A stretch of DNA of 64,000 nucleotides, taken from NCBI GenBank assembly GCA_014896235.1, contig JADBKU010000001.1:1-64000 (forward strand), read 5' to 3'. A program made the position numbers and the translations under genes. Under the pieces are notes generated by a model. It was not told the DNA's origin. It worked only from the letters and a program-made list of their open reading frames with translations, and searched no databases. Source of the DNA: a bacterium. GTDB lineage: Bacteria; Desulfobacterota; Binatia; Binatales; Binataceae. Of the stretch, positions 29,444-40,247 are shown piece by piece. Within the stretch, counting starts at the first letter, position 1; every line of letters starts with the position of its first letter.

Positions 29444-30146
29444 GCGGCCGCGCGCGGGCGATAACGCCGCGGCGGACTTGGAGCGGACTCTCGGTTACGT
29501 GTTCCGCAATCCCGCGCTGCTGGCGACCGCGCTGACCCATCCGAGCGCCGTGCCGCCGACCGAACCGAATTACGAGCGGCTGGAATTTCTTGGCGACGCC
29601 GTGCTCGACCTGGCGATCGCGGATCTGCTGATGCGGCGGTTTCCGGAGGCGAAGGAGGGCGCGCTGTCGAAGGAGCGCGCGTCGATCGTCAATGGCCGCA
29701 CGCTGGCGATCAAGGCGACCGAAATCGGGCTGGGCGCGCGGCTGCGTCTGGGCAAAGGCGAAGAGAAGAGCGGCGGTCGCGACAAAACTTCGATTCTGGC
29801 CGCTTCATTCGAGGCGGTGATCGGGGCGATTTTTTGCGACGGCGGATTGGCGCCCGCGCAGCGAGTGGTAGAGCGCCTGTTCGCGAGCGATATTGGCGGT
29901 CCCGCGGCGGAACGGGACTACAAGACCGAGTTGCAGGAGATCGCTTACCGCCAGTTCCGTTCGCAGCCGGTGTACGAGCTGGTCGCGACGCAGGGTCCCG
30001 ACCACGCCAAGCGCTTCACCACCCGTATCCGGATTGGCGGGCGCGATCTGGGCGTGGGCGAGGGCGGCAGCAAAAAGCAGAGCGAACAGGCCGCGGCGCG
30101 AGCCGCGCTGGATCTGTTGACGCAGGAACGGGTTGGAAACGCCTGA
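29385..30146 (+). CDS. rnc: ribonuclease III
   Basis: Cuts double-stranded RNA in rRNA and mRNA maturation. The catalytic signature ERLEFLGDAVLDLA is near residues 64-77, a second acidic cluster lies in AASFEAVIGAIFCDGG near 140-155, and the C-terminal double-stranded RNA-binding domain spans about 175-250. The start is uncertain: I give TTG 29385, which overlaps the mtaB end by 59 bases; there is no ATG near the family's normal start, and a second TTG lies at 29403. It overlaps era by 14 bases, the widely conserved rnc-era order. Confidence 0.92.
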   Translation: MRALKWLAGLFRNLKPRESERPRAGDNAAADLERTLGYVFRNPALLATALTHPSAVPPTEPNYERLEFLGDAVLDLAIADLLMRRFPEAKEGALSKERASIVNGRTLAIKATEIGLGARLRLGKGEEKSGGRDKTSILAASFEAVIGAIFCDGGLAPAQRVVERLFASDIGGPAAERDYKTELQEIAYRQFRSQPVYELVATQGPDHAKRFTTRIRIGGRDLGVGEGGSKKQSEQAAARAALDLLTQERVGNA

Positions 30147-31029
30147 AAACTATCGCGCCGGATTCGTGACGCTGGCGGGCCGGACCAACGTCGGCAAATC
30201 GACGCTGCTCAACCGCCTCGTGGGACGCAAAGTCGCCGCCGTCACGCCGCGGCCGCAGACCACCCGCCGGCGGATCGTGGGAATCCGCACCGACGAACGC
30301 GCGCAGATGATCCTGATCGACACGCCCGGTTTGCATCAGCCGCGCGCCGCGATGAATCGCAGGATGGTCGATACCGCCCGTCGATGCCTCGCCGAAGGCG
30401 AAGTTATCGCCGCCGTGCTCGCGGCGAACGCGCCGCTCGGCGACGAAGATAGAGCCTTGCTCGAAACCGTCGCGGCGCTCGCTCGTCCGGCCGTGGTCGC
30501 CGTGAACAAAATCGATCTGGCCACGCGGGAACGCCTGATGCCGTTGATCAAGAGCGCGCATGAATTGATTCCCAAGGCGGAAATCGTGCCGGTAAGCGCG
30601 CTCACGGGCGAAAACCTTGACGAACTGGTGCGCGTCATTTCCGCGCTGCTGCCGGAAAGTCCGCCGCTGATGCCCGGCGACGAGTACACCGATCAGACCG
30701 AACGGATGCTGGCGGAGGAGATTATTCGCGAAAAGATTTTCCTCGCGATGCGCGAGGAAATTCCTTTCTCCACGGCGGTTCAAGTTGAAGATTTCAAAGA
30801 GGAAACCGAACGCAATCTCGCGAAAATCCGCGCGCTGATTATTGTCGAGCGCGAATCCCACAAGGGCATGGTGATCGGCGCGGGAGGCCGTCAATTGAAG
30901 TCGATCGGCACGGCCGCGCGCCTGGAACTCGAGGAGATGCTGGGGCGCCGGATTTTTCTTGAACTTCATGTAAAGGTTGAAAAAGGATGGACCGGCGATC
31001 CGCGCAGGCTCAAGGAGTTGGGCCTCTGA
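30133..31029 (+). CDS. era: GTPase Era
   Basis: Ribosome-assembly GTPase that binds the 3' end of 16S rRNA. The 298-residue protein has the G1 loop GRTNVGKS at 16-23, switch PRPQTTRRRIVG, DTPG near 60, NKID near 125, and a C-terminal KH domain with GMVIGAGGRQLKSIG. The start codon is TTG at 30133, inside the 3' end of rnc; no ATG is available near the family start, and translational coupling is likely. Directly followed by der. Confidence 0.96.
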   Translation: METPENYRAGFVTLAGRTNVGKSTLLNRLVGRKVAAVTPRPQTTRRRIVGIRTDERAQMILIDTPGLHQPRAAMNRRMVDTARRCLAEGEVIAAVLAANAPLGDEDRALLETVAALARPAVVAVNKIDLATRERLMPLIKSAHELIPKAEIVPVSALTGENLDELVRVISALLPESPPLMPGDEYTDQTERMLAEEIIREKIFLAMREEIPFSTAVQVEDFKEETERNLAKIRALIIVERESHKGMVIGAGGRQLKSIGTAARLELEEMLGRRIFLELHVKVEKGWTGDPRRLKELGL

Positions 31030-31030
31030 G

Positions 31031-32485
<1,455 letters not shown>

Positions 32486-32576
32486 GGTTTCCGACGAACC
32501 TGTTGAAACCAACCCGGAGCGAGGCTTCGCCGGTCTTCGCCCGTCGGCTATATTTCTCAGAACAAGGCGAAGCCGC

Positions 32577-34109
32577 GTGATCCTGATTCTCGATTTTGGC
32601 AGTCAGTACACCCAATTAATCGCACGCCGCGTGCGCGAAGCGCGCGTTTATTGCGAAATCCATCCGTACAGTCTTGCGATCGAAAAAATCCGGGCGCTCA
32701 ATCCGAAAGGCGTCATTCTTTCGGGCGGACCGGCCAGCCTTTACGAATCGGGCGCGCCGGATATCGCGGACGAGGTGCTTAACGCCGGATGGCCGGTACT
32801 GGGAATTTGCTACGGGATGTACGTGATTGCGCAGCATCTGGGCGCCCATAGCGCCGGCGCGCAGGCGCGCGAATACGGGCCGGCGATTTTGAAGATCGAC
32901 CAGGACGATCCGCTTTTCGCCGGACTGGATTCGCGCGAGCAGCGGGTCTGGATGTCGCATGGCGATCGCGTTGAGCGGATTCCGCCGGACCTTGAGCCGA
33001 TAGCCCATACGGACAACTCGCCCTATGCCGCGATGCGATCGCGCGACGGCCGCCTGCGCGGAATTCAATTCCATCCCGAGGTGGTCCATACCCCGAACGG
33101 AACCAGAATTCTCCGCAATTTCGTGCTTGGCGTATGCGGCGAGCGCGGCGATTGGACGATGGCCGGGTTTGTCGAAACCAAGCTGGCGGAAATCCGCGCG
33201 CGCGTCGGCGAGCATGAGCGGGTGCTGATGGCGCTTTCGGGCGGCGTGGATTCTTCCGTCGCGGCCGTGTTGATCCATCGCGCGATCGGCGACCGCTTGC
33301 GATGCGTCTTCGTCGATACCGGACTGCTGCGCGCCGGCGAACGGGAGCGGATGGAGCGCACGTTCGCGGGTCAGCTTGGAATACCGCTCAGAATCGCCGA
33401 CGCGTCCGATCTATTCATCGAGCGGCTGGCGGGAGTGCTCGATCCCGAACAGAAACGCCGGATTATCGGGCATACGTTCATCGATGTGTTTGAGCGCGAG
33501 GCTGCCGCGATTGGCGGAGCGCGCTTCCTCGGCCAGGGCACGCTCTATCCCGACGTGATCGAGTCGGTCTCGTTCAAGGGACCGTCGGTAACGATCAAAA
33601 GCCATCACAACGTCGGCGGATTGCCCGAACGGATGCGTCTGGAGTTGATCGAGCCGCTGCGCGAATTGTTCAAGGACGAAGTGCGCGAGGCCGGCCGCGA
33701 ACTCGGCCTCGGTTCCGACGTGGTCGATCGCGAGCCTTTTCCGGGACCCGGCCTCGCCGTGCGGATTGTCGGCGAAGTCACGCGCGAACGGCTCGATTTG
33801 CTGCGCCGCGCCGACGCGATCGTGATCGAAGAAATCGCCGCGGCCGGCTTCGGACGGCGCCTCTGGCAGGCGTTCGGCGTATTGCTGCCGCTGAAGACGG
33901 TCGGCGTGATGGGCGACGGGCGCAGCTATGAGAGCGTAATCGCAATCCGCGCGGTGGAGTCGCAGGACGGGATGACGGCGGACTGGGCGCGGCTCGATCC
34001 CGATTTCCTGGCGCGTCTTTCCAGCCGAATTACGAACGAAACGCGCGGCGTCAACCGCGTGGTGTACGACATCACCTCGAAACCGCCCGCGACTATCGAA
34101 TGGGAATGA
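32577..34109 (+). CDS. guaA: GMP synthase (glutamine-hydrolysing)
   Basis: Aminates XMP to GMP. The 510-residue protein starts at GTG 32577 ([21 protein letters not shown] is the family start). It has a class I glutamine amidotransferase domain with the catalytic Cys in LGICYGM near residue 78 and the His/Glu pair in QFHPEVVHT near 165. The ATP-pyrophosphatase domain follows with SGGVDSS near 221 and the GMPS C-terminal dimerisation domain ending [16 protein letters not shown]-type weak ribosome site is present. It lies between der and gltX. Confidence 0.97.
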   Translation: MILILDFGSQYTQLIARRVREARVYCEIHPYSLAIEKIRALNPKGVILSGGPASLYESGAPDIADEVLNAGWPVLGICYGMYVIAQHLGAHSAGAQAREYGPAILKIDQDDPLFAGLDSREQRVWMSHGDRVERIPPDLEPIAHTDNSPYAAMRSRDGRLRGIQFHPEVVHTPNGTRILRNFVLGVCGERGDWTMAGFVETKLAEIRARVGEHERVLMALSGGVDSSVAAVLIHRAIGDRLRCVFVDTGLLRAGERERMERTFAGQLGIPLRIADASDLFIERLAGVLDPEQKRRIIGHTFIDVFEREAAAIGGARFLGQGTLYPDVIESVSFKGPSVTIKSHHNVGGLPERMRLELIEPLRELFKDEVREAGRELGLGSDVVDREPFPGPGLAVRIVGEVTRERLDLLRRADAIVIEEIAAAGFGRRLWQAFGVLLPLKTVGVMGDGRSYESVIAIRAVESQDGMTADWARLDPDFLARLSSRITNETRGVNRVVYDITSKPPATIEWE

Positions 34110-34113
34110 AATC

Positions 34114-35571
34114 GTGACTGTTCGCACGCGTTACGCGCCGAGTCCGACGGGCGCGCTGCATATCGGCAACGTCCGCTCCGGACTGTTCGCCTATCTCTTC
34201 GCGCGGCATAACCGCGGCGCATTCGTCCTGCGGATCGACGACACCGATCGCGAGCGGTCGACCCGGGAATCGCTCGACGAGATTCTTGAGAGCCTCCGAT
34301 GGCTGGGCGTCGATTGGGACGAAGGGCCGCCCGATCCGCGCTATTTCCAATCCAACCGTTTCGACCGCTATCGCGAAGGCGCACGTCAGTTGTTGCGAGA
34401 GGGCAAGGCCTATCGATGCGACTGCACGGCGGCCGACCTCGATGGCATGCGCAAGCAGGCCGAACGGGAGCATCGCAAGCCCGGCTACGACGGCCGCTGC
34501 CGCGATAAGCGGACGGCGGCGGAGCTGGCGAATACGGAACTGCCCGACAAGCGCGCAGGCCGCGATTACACAATCCGCTTCCGCTCTCCGCGCGAGGGCG
34601 TGACGGTGGTTGACGACCTGATCAAAGGCCGCGCGGTCTTTGAAAACCGCGAACTCGACGATCTGATTATTTTTCGTTCCGACGGCGTGCCGACTTACAA
34701 TTTCGCCACCGTGCTCGACGACGCCGATTTCGGCATGACGCATATCGTGCGCGGCGACGATCATCTGCCGAATACGCCCCGCCAGATACAGATTTTTTAC
34801 GCGCTGGGATTGCAGCCGCCCGCGTACGCGCATCTGCCGATGGTGATGGGGCCGGACGGGCAGAAGCTCTCGAAGCGCCACGGCGCGACTTCCGTTTTCG
34901 CCTATCGCGACCTGGGATATTTTCCCGAGGCGCTGCTCAACTACCTGGTGCGCCTGGGATGGTCGCACGGAGACCAGGAAATCTTTTCGCGCGCCGAAAT
35001 GATCGAGTTTTTCGACTTCGCGGAGTGCGGAAAATCCGCCGGCATCTTCAACGCGGAAAAACTGCTCTGGCTGAATTTCCATTACATGAAGACGCTGCCG
35101 ATCGAGCGTCTGGTTGGGGATGTCAAGCCGTTTATCGCGCGGCGCGGATGGAAAATTCCGGGCGACGACGTGTGGCTCGCGAAGATGATCGCGACGCTGC
35201 GCGAGCGCGCCAAAACGCTCGTCGAGCTGGTCGATTTCGCGAGCTTTTATCTCAACGACGAGATTGCGATCGATCCAAAAGCCGCGGCGAAATTTCTCAA
35301 ACCTGAGATCGGCCCGGCGCTGGCGGCGGTGGCTGGCGAACTCGACGCGCTCGCGGACTCGGAGTTTGCGGAAACTTCGATTCAGGCCGCGTTCACCAGG
35401 ACGCTCGACCGTTTCGGAATCAAGCTCGGACAGCTCGCCCAGCCGGTGCGGGTCGCGCTGACCGGAGGCACGGTAAGCCCCGGAATTTACGAAGTTATCG
35501 CCGTGCTCGGACGGGAGCGATCCGTGCGGCGGCTGCGAAACGCGCATGAACTTTGCGCGAGCGCGCAATAA
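34114..35571 (+). CDS. gltX: glutamyl-tRNA synthetase
   Basis: Class I synthetase charging tRNA-Glu (possibly also tRNA-Gln if GatCAB is used). The 485-residue protein starts at GTG 34114, four bases after the guaA stop. The HIGH-like motif is in YAPSPTGALHIGNVRSG at the N-terminus; KLSKRH (the KMSKS equivalent) is near residue 252. The DYTIRFRSP segment marks the connective domain, and the anticodon-binding domain is C-terminal. Ends the long plus-strand housekeeping block, convergent with the MFS gene. Confidence 0.97.
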   Translation: MTVRTRYAPSPTGALHIGNVRSGLFAYLFARHNRGAFVLRIDDTDRERSTRESLDEILESLRWLGVDWDEGPPDPRYFQSNRFDRYREGARQLLREGKAYRCDCTAADLDGMRKQAEREHRKPGYDGRCRDKRTAAELANTELPDKRAGRDYTIRFRSPREGVTVVDDLIKGRAVFENRELDDLIIFRSDGVPTYNFATVLDDADFGMTHIVRGDDHLPNTPRQIQIFYALGLQPPAYAHLPMVMGPDGQKLSKRHGATSVFAYRDLGYFPEALLNYLVRLGWSHGDQEIFSRAEMIEFFDFAECGKSAGIFNAEKLLWLNFHYMKTLPIERLVGDVKPFIARRGWKIPGDDVWLAKMIATLRERAKTLVELVDFASFYLNDEIAIDPKAAAKFLKPEIGPALAAVAGELDALADSEFAETSIQAAFTRTLDRFGIKLGQLAQPVRVALTGGTVSPGIYEVIAVLGRERSVRRLRNAHELCASAQ

Positions 35572-35609
35572 CAGCCGCGTCCGACGCCGCGAAGCGTAGC
35601 CTCCAAGAA

Positions 35610-37208
35610 TCAGTGGGCGGCTCCGCCGCCACCGGTCGCTTTCTTGAGCATCATGAATGATGGGATGAAGATCAGGGCCAAGATTGCAAGGCCCCGGTAA
35701 ATATCGTTGTAGGCGAGCAGCGAGGCTTGCGCCTGAATCGATTGATAGACCATCCCGAGGCCCTGTTTTTGATTTGTCGCCAGCTCCTGCGCGAAATTGA
35801 AGACCGGCGCGCCCGGCATCCGCGGCGCCTGCTGGCTCATCCGCCATGCGTCGAATACCGAGAAATGCTGCACCAGGTACGCCTGATGGGTCTGCTCGCG
35901 GCTGTTGAGGAGATTGGTGACCAGCGATATGCCGATCGCCGAACCCGTGTTGCGCATCATATTGTAGAGGCTGGCCGCGAAACCCATCCGCTCTTTTTCC
36001 ACGCATGAGAGCGTGGTCGCGGACAACGTCGGAAAAATCAGGCCGCTGCCGGCGCCGGAAAGGATAATCGGCCAGGCCAGTGACCACATGTTCACCTGCA
36101 AGTCCCAGTGGCCCATCATCCAGGTGGCGTAGGCGACGATCGCGAACCCCACGCCGACGAACGGACGCATATCGACGCCGCGGCGCGAAAGCTGCCCGAC
36201 CATCAGCATCGTGATCAGCGTTCCGAGTCCGCGCGGCGCCACGGCGACGCCCGCCTTCCATGCGTCGTAACCGAGCAGGTTTTGCAAAAAGAGCGGGTTG
36301 AGCAAATTGGTGCCATACAAAATCATGACCATCGCCATGATCGTCAGCACCGAAGTGTTGAAGACCGGAATCTTCATGATGGTCAGGTCGAGCACGGGAT
36401 CCGGGAAGCGCAGCTCGTGCCAGAACATCAGGACGATCGCGGCGATCGAACCGGCGGTGAAATAGCAAACCCACGCGGAATGGAACCAATCGGCGCGCTG
36501 GCCGCGATCGAGCACAATTTGCAGCAGTCCGAGCCCGAGCGTCAGGTAGAGCATGCCCAGCCAATCGATGCGCCGGTTGGTGCGATTGCGGCCGCCGAGA
36601 TACGACGGATCGTGAACGAACCAATAGACCATCAGCGCCGCGAGCGAACCGATCGGCAGGTTGATGTAGAAATTCCAGCGCCAGTTCCAGTTATCCGTAA
36701 TCCATCCGCCGAGGGTTGGCCCGAGCACCGGCGCGACCATCAAGCCCACTCCCCACGTCGCCATCGCCAGCCCCTGTTCGGCGGGCGGGAAGGTCTCCAT
36801 CAGGATCGCCTGCGACGACGGAATCATCGCCGCGCCGGCCGCCCCCTGAATCAGCCGGAACACGACCATCTGGGTCAGCGTCTGCGCCGCACCGCACAAT
36901 CCCGAAGCGAAGACGAAAACGACCACAGAAGCCATGAAGTAGCGCTTGCGGCCAAAGCGGGCCGAGATCCATCCGGTGAGCGGAATCATGATTCCGTTGG
37001 AAACCAGATAGCTGGTCAGCACCCACGTGATTTCATCGACGCTGGCGGAAAAGCTGCCCTGCATGTGCGGCAAGGCGACGTTGACGATCGAGGTGTCGAG
37101 CACTTCGAGCGTCGCGCCGAGCATCACGGCCAGCGCCACCAGCCATTTATGCGATTCGGCGCGATGCTGCTCGACGGGAGCGCCTGTCAGCTTGGGAGCG
37201 GTCGCCAT
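35610..37208 (-). CDS. MFS transporter, DHA2 (EmrB/QacA) 14-helix drug:H+ antiporter family
   Basis: A 532-residue inner-membrane protein with many hydrophobic helices consistent with 14 spans. Family motifs visible are LDTSIVNVALPHMQGSF near residues 37-51 (motif D1), the GRKRYFMASVVVF loop (motif A) near 87, and the VGPTLGG-like PVLGPTLGGWI motif C near 160. DHA2 members export drugs, dyes or fatty-acid-like compounds, often with an HlyD-type partner; none is adjacent here, so it may work alone or with a distant partner. A 530-bp intergenic region lies upstream. Confidence 0.9.
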   Translation of the reverse strand: MATAPKLTGAPVEQHRAESHKWLVALAVMLGATLEVLDTSIVNVALPHMQGSFSASVDEITWVLTSYLVSNGIMIPLTGWISARFGRKRYFMASVVVFVFASGLCGAAQTLTQMVVFRLIQGAAGAAMIPSSQAILMETFPPAEQGLAMATWGVGLMVAPVLGPTLGGWITDNWNWRWNFYINLPIGSLAALMVYWFVHDPSYLGGRNRTNRRIDWLGMLYLTLGLGLLQIVLDRGQRADWFHSAWVCYFTAGSIAAIVLMFWHELRFPDPVLDLTIMKIPVFNTSVLTIMAMVMILYGTNLLNPLFLQNLLGYDAWKAGVAVAPRGLGTLITMLMVGQLSRRGVDMRPFVGVGFAIVAYATWMMGHWDLQVNMWSLAWPIILSGAGSGLIFPTLSATTLSCVEKERMGFAASLYNMMRNTGSAIGISLVTNLLNSREQTHQAYLVQHFSVFDAWRMSQQAPRMPGAPVFNFAQELATNQKQGLGMVYQSIQAQASLLAYNDIYRGLAILALIFIPSFMMLKKATGGGGAAH

Positions 37209-37742
37209 TTCAGTTCCGCGACGCCATTGCGTTCACGAGAGTCCACTCAACGATTCAGCACGGCCGGCCTGCCGGCTTCGCTCGAACCGCGAATCTGCCC
37301 TTTCTTAATGATCCCCGTTTGTCGAGGTCTCCGATTCCAATTGGATATCGGGATCTTGAGTTTAACCCAAGCCAAATCCATGCCACTTGTCTTATGAATG
37401 ATTTGCAATTTGGCCCTTTATAGCTTCATTTGGCCAGCTACGCGGTCTAATTCGTAAGGCGTTTTCTCGCAATTTGCGAATGCAGATTGCGCTTAATGCC
37501 ATAAGTCTTCGTTCTGGAACCGGGTCGAAGCTTACCCTTTTTTAAGAAAGATTCCGAATCGAACGGAGCCGAAACGTCGCGGCATCTGGATGGGTCGCAG
37601 CCGCTTGGTGGGGTAACTACAGATCGAATTTATTGAAACGCCGGGAGCGGAGGCGCTATCCGCGCCGAGGTCGCCGCAAACATCCGGGGGCCGGATGCGA
37701 GAATTGCGTTCTAAACAAGGAAAAGCGGACGAAATTTATCGG
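37209..37742. other. intergenic region without recognisable gene
   Basis: Between the MFS gene start and the small Cys-rich protein's end. It is visibly AT-richer than its surroundings, especially 37370-37560. It must contain the MFS promoter on the minus strand. I see no tRNA, convincing hairpin terminator or protein-like frame here; a plus-strand open frame (37633-37947) is Arg-rich in an arbitrary way and overlaps the small minus-strand gene. Confidence 0.6.
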
Positions 37743-37964
37743 TCAGGCAGCGTGCATCCCGCGTGGAAGCTCGCGCCAGCAGGGTCCGCAAAGCGCCCAA
37801 ATCTCATCGCCTTCGAGCATCACGAGCACGCCGGCGATCGCTTCTCCGACATTAAGGCATCGCCGGCAAACCAGTTCAGCGCCACGCGAGCGGGCGGCGG
37901 CCGATAACGCGGCGAGACTGGAGGCGTCCTCGATGGTTTCGATTTGAATCAGTTCGCTTTGCAT
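37743..37964 (-). CDS. small cysteine-rich protein (putative zinc-binding), unknown function
   Basis: A 73-residue acidic-to-neutral protein with four cysteines in two pairs: CRRC near residue 33 and CGPC near 59, the spacing of a small zinc ribbon. The N-terminal half is a short Ala/Ser-rich helix. Support for a real gene is the Cys pairing, the strong TTGACA upstream on the same strand, and the AT-rich promoter-like region with a 22-bp tandem repeat. The ribosome site is weak. It could be a small regulator or metal-sensing protein; no family recognised. Confidence 0.55.
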   Translation of the reverse strand: MQSELIQIETIEDASSLAALSAAARSRGAELVCRRCLNVGEAIAGVLVMLEGDEIWALCGPCWRELPRGMHAA

Positions 37965-38013
37965 GCGTGGTTACCTGTCCGCGTGAACGGCTGTTCATCC
38001 GGATTGCCACCTT

Positions 38014-38042
38014 CATGTATCTTTATGCTTTAAGATTGTCAA
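38014..38042 (-). promoter_or_regulatory. candidate sigma-70 promoter for the small Cys-rich gene
   Basis: Reading on the minus strand, a perfect -35 hexamer TTGACA (38042-38037) is followed after 16-17 bases by ATACAT/TACATG (around 38019-38014), a weak -10. The region is AT-rich against a GC-rich background and lies about 50-75 bases before the gene's ATG. Between promoter and ATG an inverted repeat TGAAC-N4-GTTCA sits at about 37984-37997, which could be an operator or a leader hairpin. Confidence 0.4.
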
Positions 38043-38070
38043 GCGATGCAAAATTATCTCTAAATCATTT

Positions 38071-38114
38071 ATTCTGCTAACTTGTGGTCATGATTCTGCT
38101 AACATCTGGTGGAC
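38071..38114. repeat. tandem 22-bp direct repeat
   Basis: Two adjacent 22-base units (38071-38092 and 38093-38114) share the first eleven bases ATTCTGCTAAC exactly and most of the remainder (T.TGGT). They lie just upstream of the TTGACA promoter candidate, where an activator or repressor would bind. Two helical turns of spacing (22 bp) would place bound proteins on the same face of the DNA. Confidence 0.6.
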
Positions 38115-38219
38115 AAAAGCCGGCGCCGGATGCTCACTGAATGTCCAGTGGGTTGACCGGTAGTCAGCAGGCGCCGGAGACAAGCGAAGCTTGGATGGAT
38201 CGGCCAGATGCCGGCCGCG

Positions 38220-38252
38220 AAAAACGGGAGCATGGTCGCCCACGCTCCCGTT
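38220..38252 (-). terminator. rho-independent terminator of the amidohydrolase gene
   Basis: On the minus strand a nine-base stem (AACGGGAGC pairing with GCTCCCGTT; 38244-38252 with 38223-38231) and a 12-base loop are followed by a run of five T (A at 38220-38224 on the plus strand, partly within the stem). It lies about 50 bases after the amidohydrolase stop at 38300. Confidence 0.75.
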
Positions 38253-38299
38253 GCAGCACTGCGAAAACCGCCTGCGGAAATTCTCCGCGGGGTTGTGAA

Positions 38300-39526
38300 T
38301 CAGATCAAATTGAAGGCCCGCGCGACGTTCTCGCCCAGCACGCCCCGCCGCGCCGACGTGGTCATCCCGGCGACCATCCCGCGCAGTTCCTCAAGGTAGT
38401 TTCCCGGATGGTCGGGATGCGGATAGTCGGAGGCCCAGAAGAAACGGTCTTCGCCGACGAGTCCGGTCAGGGCCGCGATCGAGCGTTCGTCGGGGTCGGC
38501 CGAAATGTAGCACTGGCGCTTGAAGTAGAACGACGGCCGTTCCTTGAGCGGCACCGTGCCGCCGAGCGCGGTGCGCCGGTAGATCGCGTCGCCGCGATCG
38601 AGCCAGTACCCGATCCATCCCGCGCCCGATTCGAGCACCACGGCGCGCAGGCGCGGGAACTTGTCGAAGACGCCGAACTGGAACAGCGTGCCGAATGCCT
38701 GCGGCACGCCCGCCGCCGCGAACAGATCGAGGAACCAGTCGGCCCAGGCGATATCCTCGAACCGCTGATGCACGCTGAACTGCGGCGGCTCGAGCGTCGG
38801 ATGGATCGCGAGCGGCACGCCGAGGTCCTGCGCCGCCGCGAACAGCACGTCGTGGTCGGGATGGCCGTGCGGCTTGCGCGTGATCGTGAACGGACAGACG
38901 AAGGCACCCTTGCATCCGTCTTTCACCGCGCGCTCCAGTTCGCGCGCGGCGGCGGCCGGATCGCCCAGAGACAGATGCGCGATCGGCACGAGCCGTCCGC
39001 CCGAGTCGCGGCAGAAATCCGCGATCCAGCGGTTGTAGGCGCGGCAATAAGCGCCGCTCAGTTCCGCGTCGAACAGCTCGGCTTCCCACAACAGGCCGAT
39101 CGTCGGATAGAGCACGCTTTTCGCCATGCCTTCGCGGTCGAGCAGTTGCAGCCGCTCCTTCATGTCCATCGCGCCGAACGCCGCGCCGCCGACGTACGAT
39201 TCTTTCGGCGCCACGCTTTCAAGACTGTCGAAAAAGCCGTGTTTCTGGCCGGACCGTTCGGCCATCTTGCCGCGCTGCGCGGCGTTGATGTTTTCGATCT
39301 TGTCGCCCAACTCCTGCAGCGCCTTCATTCCGCCCAGCGACGCCAGCAGGGTCGGCGACGTCAGCACCGCGCGCTTGCCGTCGATTTCGAGATATTCGCG
39401 CCCGTCGTCGCCCACTCGGATTCGAATCGCGCGGTCGCGATACTTGGCTTCCAGATAGCGCTCCCACAAATCCGGCGGCTCAAGAATATGCCCGTCGGCG
39501 TCGATCAGCAGTTCCTCGCTCGGCAT
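38300..39526 (-). CDS. amidohydrolase family protein (TIM-barrel metal-dependent hydrolase / decarboxylase)
   Basis: A 408-residue protein of the amidohydrolase_2 group (ACMSD/gamma-resorcylate decarboxylase-like). The N-terminal metal motif is DADGHILEPPDLW at residues 9-21. Further barrel motifs are PIAHLSLGDP, LAIHPTLEPPQF (metal His), VLESGAGWIGYWLDR and the C-terminal FFWASDYPHPDHPG with the conserved Asp. The start is the ATG at 39526, supported by GGAGGG nine bases upstream; the frame is open further up. This group is common in soil actinobacteria and Binatota-like genomes and often attacks aromatic or other ring compounds, but the substrate here is unknown. Its own terminator follows. 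Confidence 0.88.
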   Translation of the reverse strand: MPSEELLIDADGHILEPPDLWERYLEAKYRDRAIRIRVGDDGREYLEIDGKRAVLTSPTLLASLGGMKALQELGDKIENINAAQRGKMAERSGQKHGFFDSLESVAPKESYVGGAAFGAMDMKERLQLLDREGMAKSVLYPTIGLLWEAELFDAELSGAYCRAYNRWIADFCRDSGGRLVPIAHLSLGDPAAAARELERAVKDGCKGAFVCPFTITRKPHGHPDHDVLFAAAQDLGVPLAIHPTLEPPQFSVHQRFEDIAWADWFLDLFAAAGVPQAFGTLFQFGVFDKFPRLRAVVLESGAGWIGYWLDRGDAIYRRTALGGTVPLKERPSFYFKRQCYISADPDERSIAALTGLVGEDRFFWASDYPHPDHPGNYLEELRGMVAGMTTSARRGVLGENVARAFNLI

Positions 39527-39776
39527 TTGTCCCTCCGTGAATTGACGGCGAACAATATATCGCCGTCTCCGCGCCGCCCCATCGGCGCGCCCTGATGCCG
39601 CGACTATAGGGCGGATCGGCGAGCGTTCGCAAACCAGCCGAACGTTTGCTTGGGCACGCAAGCGATCGGCCCGCCTGGTTCACGCGCGCTGGTTGACAGG
39701 CGGCGGCGCCGTAATTAGTTTGAATTGAAATCATTTGACCCAAGATTATTTGGATCGAAAGGATTAGCGCCCGGCA

Positions 39777-40235
39777 ATGACGACCCGGTTCAAAGGCTCC
39801 GATCGCGAAGTTCGCGCGCTCGACGCCTATATCAAGCTCACCCGCGCGTCCGAAACGCTGGCGGCGATGCTGGCGCGTCCGCTCGCGCGCGACGGCCTGA
39901 CCACCGCTCAACTCGGCGTGCTCGAGGCGCTGCTGCATCTCGGCGCGATGAACGAGCGGGAGCTGGGCCGCAAACTTTTGCGCAGCGGCGGCCATATCAC
40001 CACCGTGCTCGACAATCTGGAGCGGCGAGGGTTGATTCGCCGCGCGCGCGGCGCGGAAGACCGGCGATGCGTATTCGTCAGTCTTACGCCGAAAGGAAAG
40101 AATCTGATCGGCCGCGTTTTTCCGGCGCATGCCGGACGGATCGCGGATGCGATGGGCGCGCTGGACGCAGCCGAGCAGGACGAGCTGGGCCGGTTGTGCC
40201 GCAAGCTCGGGCGCGCGGCGCGGGAATCGGCCTGA
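39777..40235 (+). CDS. MarR family transcriptional regulator
   Basis: A 152-residue winged-helix repressor-type protein: helices, then the recognition helix in LRSGGHITTVLDNLERRGLIRR around residues 63-85 and the wing with RGAEDRRCVFVSLTPKG. It is followed by a pirin gene after 12 bp, so the pair probably forms an operon. Upstream is a candidate promoter with TTGACA at about 39694-39699. MarR proteins usually repress their own operon and respond to phenolic or oxidative signals; the ligand is not evident. Divergent from the amidohydrolase, which it might also control. Confidence 0.9.
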   Translation: MTTRFKGSDREVRALDAYIKLTRASETLAAMLARPLARDGLTTAQLGVLEALLHLGAMNERELGRKLLRSGGHITTVLDNLERRGLIRRARGAEDRRCVFVSLTPKGKNLIGRVFPAHAGRIADAMGALDAAEQDELGRLCRKLGRAARESA

Positions 40236-40247
40236 AGGAGAAGAACC

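Larger units (their letters stand above)
37965..38299. other. intergenic regulatory region
   Basis: No gene seen. It contains the candidate promoter and tandem repeat for the small Cys-rich gene and, at its right end, the terminator of the amidohydrolase gene. Bases about 38010-38100 are clearly AT-richer than the flanks. Confidence 0.6.

Noticed and set aside
34093-36624. Very long minus-strand open frame (843 codons) antisense to guaA-gltX and running into the MFS gene
   Set aside because: The residues are Arg/His/Ala-rich with no family motifs. Such antisense frames are expected in high-GC codon-biased DNA, and the opposite genes are certain.
37633-37947. Plus-strand Arg-rich frame over the small Cys-rich gene
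   Set aside because: Low-complexity sequence, no start signal; the minus-strand frame has zinc-ribbon cysteine pairs and a promoter.
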